Assembly: GCF_003545815.1 (NCBI RefSeq)
Contig: NZ_PDUW01000003.1
Span: 310,001 to 374,000, forward strand
DNA length: 64,000 nt
Direction: 5' to 3'
Origin: Pusillimonas caeni
GTDB lineage: Bacteria > Pseudomonadota > Gammaproteobacteria > Burkholderiales > Burkholderiaceae_B
A program made the position numbers and the translations under genes. Every line of letters begins with the position of its first letter. Position 1 is the stretch's first letter. Below the pieces are notes generated by a model. That model worked only from the letters and a program-made list of their open reading frames with translations. It was not told the origin of the DNA and did not search any database. This document shows, one piece after another, positions 15,657 through 23,518 of the stretch.

Positions 15657-15850
15657 GATTCCCGTTCTATCAATACAAGCGAGTCGTCACGCGCATGTGG
15701 AGCTACTCGCAGCTGAAGAGACTGCGCTTGTGCGACCACCTCGAGAAGCCAGTCGTCGCCGGCGATTTGTTCGAGTTCGGAAATGGGGACGTTGATGGAA
15801 CGGCTGTTGCCTAACTTTTCGCGAATGTAATGCCGAAGCTTGGTTTGCAT
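15653..15850 (-). CDS. Hypothetical 65-residue protein
   Basis: A small soluble protein (MQTKLRHYIREKLG, then INVPISELEQIAGDDWLLEVVAQAQSLQLRV). The minus-strand ATG is at 15848-15850 with AGGT-like signals upstream. It overlaps the stop of the convergent solute-binding gene by four bases. No family recognised. Confidence 0.45.
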   Translation of the reverse strand: MQTKLRHYIREKLGNSRSINVPISELEQIAGDDWLLEVVAQAQSLQLRVAPHARDDSLVLIERES

Positions 15851-16115
15851 AGACCTGCACCTGAGTTGGGCGACATGGCGCCTTCTTGGCGTGTCGCGGT
15901 TTGGCCATGTGATGTAACAGTGGCAGCGGGGCCAAACGCCAGTGCAAGCTGGGGGAAGTGTTTGAGTGGCCGATGGAAGGCGGAAGAGAGGAGCTCGACG
16001 CGAGCCCTCGATGCACGTCCGGTGTAGTATTTGGGCTGGTGCTAAAAACCACAATACGCTAGATGGCACCCTTTACCTAAGGAATAGTTGAAAGTATTCA
16101 ATACAGGATGCCGAT

Positions 16116-16466
16116 ATGCCATTTGAAGGAAGCTGCCACTGCGGCGCAGTAAGGTTCGAAGTCGACGCCCAGCCGCCACAGCAGGCGATCAGCTGCAATT
16201 GTTCGCACTGTAGGCGCAAGGGCTTTTTGCTGTCTTTCTTTCCTGCGGAGCAATTCACGCTGTTGCAGGGTGAAGAAGCGCTTTTCTCGTACCGGTTCAA
16301 TACCCATAAGATCGAACACCGCTTTTGCCGGCACTGCGGCACCCAGCCTTTTGCAGAGGGAGCAAGTCCCGATGGGTCCGCGGTGCGCGCCGTGAATCTG
16401 CGCTGTGTACCGTCCATAGACCTGGATGCCTTGACGCTTCAGCGTTTCGACGGCGCGGCGGCATAG
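16116..16466 (+). CDS. GFA family (glutathione-dependent formaldehyde-activating-like) protein
   Basis: A 116-residue protein of the GFA/CENP-V fold. Zinc ligands are seen in GSCHCGAVRFEVD (residues about 5-17), CNCSHCRRKGF and HRFCRHCGTQPFAEG. The family name comes from a formaldehyde-activating member, but most relatives have no proven activity. AGGATG upstream of the ATG supports the start. No neighbour suggests a pathway. Confidence 0.92.
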   Translation: MPFEGSCHCGAVRFEVDAQPPQQAISCNCSHCRRKGFLLSFFPAEQFTLLQGEEALFSYRFNTHKIEHRFCRHCGTQPFAEGASPDGSAVRAVNLRCVPSIDLDALTLQRFDGAAA

Positions 16467-16557
16467 CTCAGAAAAATACGCCCCGCGCCCATGCGCAAGT
16501 CCGCTTCCCTCGGTGTATCATCCTTCGTATTTATCTATATTGGCCGGGAGAAAAACA

Positions 16558-16944
16558 ATGAGGCTCTTGATTGTGGGTGGCTTGTGCCTGGGTTTGGCGG
16601 CTTGCGCCACGTCCGATCCAATTGTCGACCAGGGGCAGCCGCAGGCCCAGCGCGTGCAGGCGGACCAAGCCACCATCGATGCGGCCCTTCAAAGCGTCAA
16701 GAGCAAGCTGAAGAACCCCGACGAAGCGAAGTTCTCGGGCGTCTACGCCACCGAGGTGCCCGGTTCGTCGGGCGGGCCGGTGGTGTGCGGGCTGGTGGAC
16801 ATCAAGACCCGGCACGGCTACACTGGCGACCTCCGGTTCGCCTCTTCCGACAACGTGACCGTCATTGAAGACAAGAAAGCGGGCGGACGCACGGCCCTCA
16901 ACAACGATGTGATCAGGAAGCTGTGCTCGGTGGCGGGTTCGTGA
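16558..16944 (+). CDS. Small lipoprotein
   Basis: A 128-residue lipoprotein: MRLLIVGGLCLGLAACATSD has a clear lipobox (LAAC, Cys16). The mature part carries SVKSKLKNPDEAKFSGVYATEV, a pattern common in betaproteobacterial lipoproteins of unknown function, and two later Cys (in VVCGLVD and RKLCSV) that could pair. GGGAG at 16546-16550 gives a good spacer to the ATG at 16558, better than the upstream in-frame ATG at 16513. Confidence 0.75.
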   Translation: MRLLIVGGLCLGLAACATSDPIVDQGQPQAQRVQADQATIDAALQSVKSKLKNPDEAKFSGVYATEVPGSSGGPVVCGLVDIKTRHGYTGDLRFASSDNVTVIEDKKAGGRTALNNDVIRKLCSVAGS

Positions 16945-17075
16945 CTGTGGACGCCATGGTCGGCGCCGCAGTACGAAAGCTGCATTCGGCCTGAAGCGCA
17001 CGGTTGCGCTTCGTGCCCGGCCCGCGGACGCCATGAGGTAAACTTCCTTCGGTTCAACTACCGGATGTCTGCCCC

Positions 17076-17270
17076 ATGCGTCTTCTCATAGCCCTGATCC
17101 TGCCCTGGCTTACCTTCTTCACCATCGGCCGGCCCTTTGCCGGCATCATCTGCCTGATTCTGCAGATCACCATCATCGGCTGGGTGCCCGCCGCCATCTG
17201 GGCGGTGTATGCGCTGAGCCAGTACAAGACGGACCAGAAAATCGCCAAGGCGCTCGGCTCGCGCAACTGA
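17076..17270 (+). CDS. YqaE/Pmp3-like small membrane protein
   Basis: A 64-residue protein with two membrane helices: MRLLIALILPWLTFFTIG and a second from ICLILQITIIGWVPAAIWAV. The helix pair with a Pro-Ala turn and a charged tail matches the UPF0057 (YqaE/Pmp3) family, linked to membrane potential and salt stress in other organisms. Not obviously in an operon. Confidence 0.8.
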   Translation: MRLLIALILPWLTFFTIGRPFAGIICLILQITIIGWVPAAIWAVYALSQYKTDQKIAKALGSRN

Positions 17271-17275
17271 GCAAG

Positions 17276-17297
17276 CGGGCCGGGCGCGCCCGGCCCG
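17276..17297. repeat. Perfect 22-base GC palindrome
   Basis: Two 11-base arms (CGGGCCGGGCG and its complement) meet with no spacer just after the Pmp3-like gene. It could fold as a terminator hairpin, though only AAAATCAT and no T run follows. Confidence 0.55.
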
Positions 17298-17332
17298 AAA
17301 ATCATAGCTACCAGAACAACAAGAGGGTCGTC

Positions 17333-18136
17333 ATGAACGACAGTGTGGAGATCGACGGTGCCGAAGTAGCCTACCGGATCGACGGCAGCGGGCCGGCGCT
17401 GGTGCTGGTATCGGGCACCGGCGGAAACCTGCACAGCAATTGGGATCATTTGATGGAGCCCTTGGCGGCCCATCGCAGGGTGGTCCGGGTCGATTATTCG
17501 GGTTCGGGCGATACGCGGGACGATGGCCGGGCGCTGACCGTCGACATGCTGGCGGGACAAGTATTGGCGGCGGTCAGAGCCTGCAACGTGGCTTCTTTCG
17601 ATCTGCTGGGGTATTCGCTGGGCTCGGCGGTCGCTGCGCACATTACCGCCGAATACCCCCAACTCGTCCGTTCGCTCGTGCTGGTGGCGCCCTTTGCCCA
17701 GGGCGGCGAGCCGCGGATAAAGTTGCAGTTCGAGTTATGGCAGCAGCTCATCCGGCTGGACCCGGCCGCTTTCGCCCGCCTCGTCCTGCTCAACGGGTTC
17801 AGCCCCGCTTTCTTGCGCGGTTTCAGCGACCGGCAAATCGAACAATGGGTGGACCTCATTCAGCAGTCCAACCGCTGGGACGGCATGTTGCGCCAGGTGG
17901 AACTGGACGCGCGGCTGGACATCAGCGGGCAACTGGCAAAAATCGACCGGCCGACCCTGGTCATCGGCTGCTCGCAGGACTATATTCTGGGCCCCGAGCC
18001 GGCGCGCGCCATAGCGCGGGCCATCTCGGGCGCCCGTTATGCGGAATTGGATGCCGGCCATATGGCGCCTTTCGAGCGTCCGCAAGAGCTGCTTCAATTG
18101 GTGGGCGAATTTCTGGCCGTGCCGGCGCGCGGGTAA
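17333..18136 (+). CDS. Alpha/beta hydrolase
   Basis: A 267-residue alpha/beta-hydrolase with the full triad: nucleophile Ser95 in LLGYSLGSAV, Asp in VIGCSQDYIL, and His in DAGHMAPFERP. The oxyanion region is SGTGGNLHSNWD. There is no signal peptide. Substrate unknown; the family covers esterases, C-C hydrolases and lactonases. The phospholipase D lipoprotein gene follows after 15 bases, so they may share a transcript. Confidence 0.9.
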   Translation: MNDSVEIDGAEVAYRIDGSGPALVLVSGTGGNLHSNWDHLMEPLAAHRRVVRVDYSGSGDTRDDGRALTVDMLAGQVLAAVRACNVASFDLLGYSLGSAVAAHITAEYPQLVRSLVLVAPFAQGGEPRIKLQFELWQQLIRLDPAAFARLVLLNGFSPAFLRGFSDRQIEQWVDLIQQSNRWDGMLRQVELDARLDISGQLAKIDRPTLVIGCSQDYILGPEPARAIARAISGARYAELDAGHMAPFERPQELLQLVGEFLAVPARG

Positions 18137-18151
18137 AAGGGCGAGGGGAGG

Positions 18152-19702
18152 ATGAAGCGAGGTATGGGGTCGATATTCAAACGGATCGTCCTGGCCTTCC
18201 TGCTGGGCCTGCTGGCCGCGTGCGCCCAACTGCCCTCGCTCGAGGAGCGCAGTGTCTCCAGCGCTTATACCGACACGGCGGACACCCGGCTGGGCCGCGC
18301 CATACAGCCGCTGGCCGCCGGCCATCCCGGCAAGTCGGGCGTCTCGCCGCTGGCGCGCGGCGGCGATGCGTTTGCGGCCAGGGCCTTGATGGCCCAGGCC
18401 GCTGAAAAGTCCATCGACATCCAGAACTACATCTGGCACGACGACATGGCGGGCACACTGCTGTTCGATGCGCTGGTGGATGCGGCGGACCGCGGCGTGC
18501 GGGTGCGCCTGCTGCTCGACGACAACAATACAGTGGGCATGGACGAAGTGCTTGCCGCGCTGGACAGCCATGCCAATATCGAGCTGCGGCTCTTCAATCC
18601 GTTCATGTATCGGGGCTGGCGCTGGGTGGGCTATCTCACCGATTTCGATCGCCTGAACCGACGCATGCACAATAAATCCTATACGGTGGACAACCAGGCC
18701 ACCATCATAGGCGGGCGCAATGTCGGCGATGAATATTTCGGCGCTTCCGAGGAATTCCTCTTCATCGATCTGGACGTGCTGGCCGTCGGGCCGGTGGTCA
18801 AGGACGTTTCCCGCGATTTCGACCGCTATTGGAAAAGCGCTTCGGCCTATCCGGCCAGTCTCATTCTCGCACCCGCCGCGTCCGATGGGCTGGGGCAGCT
18901 GAAAGCCAAGGCGGAGCAGATCAAGCGCGAGCCCAGGGCCGAGGGATATGTCGAGGCGATGAACGAGTTGCCGATTGTGCGGCAGCTGCTGGACGGCAGC
19001 ATCGAGCTGGAATGGGCCGTGACGCGCATGGTCAGCGACGACCCCTCCAAGGGGTTGGGACAGGCCCAGGAGCACGAGATGCTGCCGAAGCGGCTGGGGC
19101 GTATTTTCGGCGTTCCGGAGCACGACCTGTTCATGGTCTCGTCCTATTTCGTGCCCACCCGCGACGGAGTCGATTATCTTACGACGCTGGCGCGGGACGG
19201 GGTCGCGATCACGATACTGACCAATTCGCTCGAGGCGACCGACGTCGCCGCCGTGCATGCCGGCTACGCCAAGCGGCGCAAGCCTTTGCTCGAAGCGGGC
19301 ATCGAACTATATGAATTCAAGAAGGAGTCGTCCACAGCTCCCTTGCGCGACCGTGGGCTGACCGGCAGTTCGGCCTCCAGCCTGCATGCCAAGACGCTTT
19401 CGGTCGACGGCGAGCGCATATTCATCGGCTCGTTCAACTTCGATCCGCGCTCGGCCCGGCTCAACACCGAAATCGGCTTCGTCATCGACAGTCCCAGGCT
19501 GGCCCAGCGCCTGCCCCAAGCCATCGAGAAGCAGGCGGCGGACATCGCCTATCGGGTGCGCCTGGACGACTCGGGCCGGCTGGTATGGGTCGAGAAGCGC
19601 GATGGCCGTTCAATCGTGCATACGGTAGAGCCGGGCGCAAGCCTGTGGCGCCGCATGAGCGTCTGGCTGCTTTCCCACCTGCCCATCGAATGGCTGCTAT
19701 GA
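18152..19702 (+). CDS. Phospholipase D / cardiolipin synthase-like lipoprotein (ClsC type)
   Basis: A 516-residue protein with two HKD motifs: MHNKSYTVDNQATIIGGRN and SLHAKTLSVDGERIFIGSFN. The second is followed by FDPRSARLNTEIGFVID, typical of ClsC/YmdC-type enzymes that make cardiolipin or cleave phosphodiesters. The N-terminus has a lipoprotein signal (FLLGLLAACAQ, Cys near residue 24), so it is likely outer-membrane or periplasmic. ATG 18152 has GAGGGGAGG immediately before it; ATG 18164 is an alternative with a longer spacer. Confidence 0.9.
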   Translation: MKRGMGSIFKRIVLAFLLGLLAACAQLPSLEERSVSSAYTDTADTRLGRAIQPLAAGHPGKSGVSPLARGGDAFAARALMAQAAEKSIDIQNYIWHDDMAGTLLFDALVDAADRGVRVRLLLDDNNTVGMDEVLAALDSHANIELRLFNPFMYRGWRWVGYLTDFDRLNRRMHNKSYTVDNQATIIGGRNVGDEYFGASEEFLFIDLDVLAVGPVVKDVSRDFDRYWKSASAYPASLILAPAASDGLGQLKAKAEQIKREPRAEGYVEAMNELPIVRQLLDGSIELEWAVTRMVSDDPSKGLGQAQEHEMLPKRLGRIFGVPEHDLFMVSSYFVPTRDGVDYLTTLARDGVAITILTNSLEATDVAAVHAGYAKRRKPLLEAGIELYEFKKESSTAPLRDRGLTGSSASSLHAKTLSVDGERIFIGSFNFDPRSARLNTEIGFVIDSPRLAQRLPQAIEKQAADIAYRVRLDDSGRLVWVEKRDGRSIVHTVEPGASLWRRMSVWLLSHLPIEWLL

Positions 19703-19733
19703 AGACTTTGTGACGAGCAACGCCGTTTTTCCG

Positions 19734-19749
19734 AGGCATGCGGATTGCT
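19734..19749 (+). promoter_or_regulatory. Candidate sigma-54 promoter
   Basis: AGGCATGCGGATTGCT: GG and GC are separated by 10 bases and the -12 box is TTGCT, against consensus TGGCACG-N4-TTGCW. It sits 39 bases upstream of the ATG at 19789, the first gene of the unit that includes the ABC/kinase/receiver fusion. Confidence 0.6.
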
Positions 19750-19788
19750 GCCCGGACACGGTGTCCAATTCTTCGTCCGGAGTATCCG

Positions 19789-20322
19789 ATGTCCGACAAT
19801 GAGGGATCCTGGTTCGCCGATGCATCCGCGGCCAGCCAGGCGGTAAACATGGTTCTGCCCATGATAGAAACGGCCATGAAGAATCCGGCCGTAGGCGAGA
19901 GCGGCTTTTTGCATATCGTCATCATGGATCCGGCCCGTCCCTGGGGGGCGGCGCCGTTCGAACAGTCCATATTGCATGAGCATTCGGTCGGGGACCGGGA
20001 GCGATGGGACGCCGACTATGCGCGGTTCGCCCGCGACAAGGCCCGCATCTGCTGGCGCACGGGCCGGGACGGGCACGCCGTCAGGACCGTGTCTCCCCAC
20101 CTGCTGGCCGCGGGGGACTGCGGCGTGTGGGGCGCGGTATGCGTGGACGGGATCGTGGTCGGGGTAAGCGGCGCCAATCCCTGGTACGACGAAGCGTTTG
20201 CCGGCTGCGTTGCGCATTGCCTCAAGGCGGTTGCCAAATCAAGGGCGCTCGCCCAGCCGGAAACGCCGGAGCTCGGCCCCGCCGGGCAGGATGCCGGCTC
20301 CGCTCAGGCCGATGGACGTTGA
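19789..20322 (+). CDS. Conserved hypothetical protein, possibly GlcG/HbpS-like
   Basis: A 177-residue soluble protein. Alternating helix/strand pattern with ASQAVNMVLPMIETAMKN, FLHIVIMDPARPWG and a C-terminal VDGIVVGVSGANPWYDEAFAG. The last segment resembles the GlcG/HbpS fold, whose members bind heme or act as redox-sensor partners, but overall similarity is weak, so this is tentative. The in-frame ATG at 19738 lies inside the promoter candidate; the one at 19789 is better placed. It overlaps the ABC fusion gene by 11 bases, which implies coupled expression and perhaps a joint role. Confidence 0.55.
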   Translation: MSDNEGSWFADASAASQAVNMVLPMIETAMKNPAVGESGFLHIVIMDPARPWGAAPFEQSILHEHSVGDRERWDADYARFARDKARICWRTGRDGHAVRTVSPHLLAAGDCGVWGAVCVDGIVVGVSGANPWYDEAFAGCVAHCLKAVAKSRALAQPETPELGPAGQDAGSAQADGR

Positions 20323-23044
20323 CGGGATAAAGCAGGGCGCTGCCAAGCTCGTTGGAGGCGGCGGCGCCGGCAAAGGCACGCCCGTGCGGGCGCAGCGCGA
20401 GGTCTGGCGCGCGCTCATGCAGGCCTTGTGGCGCCATCGGTGGCGAACGCTTGCCGCGCTCGGCCTGCTGATATTGGCCAAGCTTCTGATGGTCGCGGTG
20501 CCCGGCGCGCTGAAGGCCATTGTCGATGCGCTGAGCGGGCCGCCCGAGGCCTTGACCTTGCCGGCGCTGTTGCTGGTCGGCTACGCCCTGCTGAGGTTCG
20601 CAGGAGGCCTGTTCACCGAATTGCGCGACATGGTTTTCGCCCGCGTCACGCAAAGCATGGTCGCCGATTTCAAGTTGCGCGTGTTTTCGCATCTGCATGC
20701 GCTGAGCGTGAGGTTCCACGCCAGCCGGCAGACGGGCACCGTGGCGCGGGACGTCGAGCGCGGCGCGACCGGCGCGGGCTTCCTGATGAACGCGCTATTG
20801 TTCACCGTGCTGCCCACTGTGGTCGAGATCGCGGCCGTGGTGACGATTCTGGTGATCGGCTACGACGCGGCCTACGCCTGGATCGTGGCCGCCACCTTCA
20901 CCGTCTATGCGGTTTTTACCACCTACTTTACCGAGAAGCGCATTTATTACCAGCGCCGCCTCAACGATCTCGACTCGCGCGCCAACGGGCAGCTGGTGGA
21001 CAGCCTGATCAATTACGAAGCGGTCAAGTACTTCAGCGGCGCAACCCGCGAAGCCAGGCGCCTGAACAGCTTGCTGAGGCGGTGGGTGCACGTGGGCATC
21101 GGCAACCAGAAGGCGCTCTCCGTATTGCATGTGGGGCAAAGCGGGGTGATCGCGGTCGGTGTTGCGAGCGTGATGCTCCTGGCGGGCCGCGATGTCGTGG
21201 CCGGCAATGTGACGGTCGGCGACCTGGTCCTGATCAATGCGTACATGATCCAGATCTGTCTGCCCTTGAACACTCTGGGCGTGGTGTTCCGCCAGTCGCG
21301 CGAGGCGCTGGTCAATGCCGAACGCATGGCCGAGCTGCTGAGCCAGCCCACCGAGACGCAGTCCGAAAGCAGCGAGCCGCTGAGGCTGCGCGCCGGCGAG
21401 GTGGTGTTCGAAGGCGTGAGCTTCGGCTACGAGCCGGGCAGGCCCATCTTGCACGAGCTGGATTTTCGTATCGAATCGGGGCAGACCGTGGCGGTGGTGG
21501 GGGGCAGCGGGTCGGGCAAGTCGACGTTGGCTCGCCTGCTGCTGCGCTTCTACGATGTGGATTCGGGACGCATCTGCGTCGATGGGCAGGACATCCGGTC
21601 GGTGAGCCACGAGAGCCTGCGCGACGCCATCGGCATCGTTCCCCAGGATACGCTGCTGTTCGACAACACGATTGCCTACAACATTGCCTATGGCCGCCGG
21701 GGCGCCACGCGCGAGGACGTCGAACGGGCGGCCCGGGAAGCCAGCGTGCACGAATTCATCCAGAGCCTGCCTGCTCAGTACGAGACCCGGGTGGGAGAGC
21801 GGGGCGTAAAGCTCTCCGGCGGGGAAAGGCAGCGTATCGCCATCGCGCGCACGCTGTTGAAAGACCCGGCGCTGCTCATCTTCGACGAGGCCACCTCGGC
21901 GCTGGATACGCGCACCGAGCGTGCCATACAAGAGCAACTCGACGACATATCGCGTCATCGCAGCACCCTCATCATTGCGCACAGGTTGTCGACCATCGTC
22001 GATGCGGACCAGATCCTAGTGATGGAGCGCGGCCGCATCGTCGAGCGCGGTACGCACCGCGAGCTTCTGCACAAGCAGGGACTGTACGCGCAAATGTGGC
22101 ATTTGCAGCGCCAGCAGGACCAGATCCGGCAGGAGGAAAGCCGACTGGCGGACCAGCCCGTCAACCTGGTGGCGCTGGCCGCCAGCGTGCTGGACGCCGT
22201 GCGTCCCCAGGCGGCCCAGAAGGGCGTGCAGCTTTATACGCTGATCAACGACGATGCGGCGCGCGTCACCGGCGATCCGGGCGTGCTGCAGCAGGTGGTC
22301 TGGGAGCTGTGCATCAATGCCATCGCGGTTACGCCGCCGGGCGGACGCATCGCCCTGAGGCTGGAACGGGCCGCGGACATGGCTCGGCTCGCGATCGAAG
22401 ATGGGCGGCCGTCGCCCGACGAGGTGCAGAAGTCGGAGTCGCTCGGCCGGGTGGATTGGCCCGTCGCCTATACGCCGCCGGACCCCGTCAGGCTGGGCGG
22501 CATGATAGAACAGATGCGCGGAAGCTGGCGCATAGAGCACGCACAGCAAGGGCATGGCATGGTCTTCACGGTCGATCTTCCTTTGCGCGCCGTGGCGCAA
22601 CTGGGCTCCGGGGCGGCGGACGACGCGTCGCTCAGTGATGCTTTGCAAGGCATGGAAGTGCTGCTCATCGAGGACCAGGAGGCGTCGCGCGAGCTGATTG
22701 CGGAAGTGCTGCGTGATCACAGGGCCGAAGTCGCCGCCTTTGGCGATGGCGAGTTGGCGTTGCAGGCGCTGCGGGGCAGGCCGGCCGAAGAATGGCCCAC
22801 GGTGCTGCTATGCGATCTGGCCATGCCGGATCTGGACGGCTATGCGGTGATCAGCCGGATCAGGGCGCTGGAAGCGGAGCGGGGGATACCGCTGCATCGA
22901 AGGCTGCCGGCCGTGGCCTTATCGGGCCATGCGGGGCGTGAAGATCGCCTGCGGGCGCTATTGGCGGGGTTTCAAGTGTATCTGGGAAAACCGGTGGACA
23001 CGCGCGAGCTGGTGGCCACCGTCCGCGCGGTGACGCGAGCCTGA
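20312..23044 (+). CDS. ATM1/HMT1-like ABC exporter fused to kinase-like ATPase and receiver domains
   Basis: A 910-residue fusion. Residues about 30-330 are an ABC exporter membrane domain of ATM1/HMT1 type (SVRFHASRQTGTVARDVERG and NYEAVKYFSGATREARR are family marks). The ABC ATPase follows: Walker A GGSGSGKST near 397, LSGGERQRIAIART near 500, LLIFDEATSALD near 525, IIAHRLST near 555. Residues about 608-765 resemble a histidine-kinase HATPase domain: an N-box-like VVWELCINAIAVTPPGGRI and an end MVFTVDLPL, but the DxGxG box is degenerate and no phosphoacceptor His helix is seen. Residues 781-910 are a receiver domain (IEDQ, phosphoacceptor Asp835 in LLCDLAMPDLDG, ALSGHA, YLGKPVD). ATG 20312 overlaps the previous stop; ATG 20291 or 20198 are alternatives. 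Confidence 0.9.
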   Translation: MDVDGIKQGAAKLVGGGGAGKGTPVRAQREVWRALMQALWRHRWRTLAALGLLILAKLLMVAVPGALKAIVDALSGPPEALTLPALLLVGYALLRFAGGLFTELRDMVFARVTQSMVADFKLRVFSHLHALSVRFHASRQTGTVARDVERGATGAGFLMNALLFTVLPTVVEIAAVVTILVIGYDAAYAWIVAATFTVYAVFTTYFTEKRIYYQRRLNDLDSRANGQLVDSLINYEAVKYFSGATREARRLNSLLRRWVHVGIGNQKALSVLHVGQSGVIAVGVASVMLLAGRDVVAGNVTVGDLVLINAYMIQICLPLNTLGVVFRQSREALVNAERMAELLSQPTETQSESSEPLRLRAGEVVFEGVSFGYEPGRPILHELDFRIESGQTVAVVGGSGSGKSTLARLLLRFYDVDSGRICVDGQDIRSVSHESLRDAIGIVPQDTLLFDNTIAYNIAYGRRGATREDVERAAREASVHEFIQSLPAQYETRVGERGVKLSGGERQRIAIARTLLKDPALLIFDEATSALDTRTERAIQEQLDDISRHRSTLIIAHRLSTIVDADQILVMERGRIVERGTHRELLHKQGLYAQMWHLQRQQDQIRQEESRLADQPVNLVALAASVLDAVRPQAAQKGVQLYTLINDDAARVTGDPGVLQQVVWELCINAIAVTPPGGRIALRLERAADMARLAIEDGRPSPDEVQKSESLGRVDWPVAYTPPDPVRLGGMIEQMRGSWRIEHAQQGHGMVFTVDLPLRAVAQLGSGAADDASLSDALQGMEVLLIEDQEASRELIAEVLRDHRAEVAAFGDGELALQALRGRPAEEWPTVLLCDLAMPDLDGYAVISRIRALEAERGIPLHRRLPAVALSGHAGREDRLRALLAGFQVYLGKPVDTRELVATVRAVTRA

Positions 23045-23077
23045 GGGCTGAGCGCCACCGCCGTGGGGGCAGACGTT

Positions 23078-23518
23078 TTATTTATTGAAGCGCGTCTTCA
23101 CTTCAGCTATGCAACGGTCCTTCGCGTCGCCCGACATGGCGTCGCACTTTTCCTTCTCTACGTCGTACTGGGCATCCTTCTCTTTCTTGTTGGCGTCACG
23201 GTTGGCTTCGGCCGTCTTCTTGCTTCGTTCGCTTTCAGCTTTGGCCGTGTCGCGATTGGCCTCCGCCTGTTTCTGGCAGATGTCCTTTTCATCACCCTGC
23301 AGATTGTCGCAGCGCTTCCTTTCGGCATCGTAGCGACGCTGGCGCTCTTCGTCCGTCATGGCGGCGCTGCCGCCGGCCCGCGGGCTTTGGGTCGCTTCCT
23401 GAGTGGTCGTCGCGCCCGTACCGGGTCGAGCGTCGTTGGAGGATTGGGCTGCGGCGGTGAACGCGGTCAGGCTGAAGCCCAGTATCAGGGTGCCAAGGGC
23501 GGGTTTAAGAATTTTCAT
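23078..23518 (-). CDS. Periplasmic coiled-coil protein with a duplicated Cys motif
   Basis: A 146-residue exported protein: signal peptide MKILKPALGTLILGFSLTAFTAAAQ, a Ser/Thr/Gly-rich linker, then a charged helical region. Two copies of a KCD/RCD-x(2-3)-GD-x-KD-x-C motif appear (RCDNLQGDEKDIC near residue 75 and KCDAMSGDAKDRC near the end) on either side of repeated AEANRD units. The four Cys may form disulfides. AAGGAG seven bases upstream fixes the ATG at 23516-23518, which overlaps the ugd stop. A sigma-54-like promoter lies inside the end of ugd at 23596. Confidence 0.75.
   Translation of the reverse strand: MKILKPALGTLILGFSLTAFTAAAQSSNDARPGTGATTTQEATQSPRAGGSAAMTDEERQRRYDAERKRCDNLQGDEKDICQKQAEANRDTAKAESERSKKTAEANRDANKKEKDAQYDVEKEKCDAMSGDAKDRCIAEVKTRFNK

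Noticed and set aside
20198..20311. N-terminal extension of the ABC fusion from an ATG at 20198
   Set aside because: It lies fully inside the preceding gene, is Arg/Pro-rich and unlike any exporter N-terminus; ATG 20312 is a natural overlap start.
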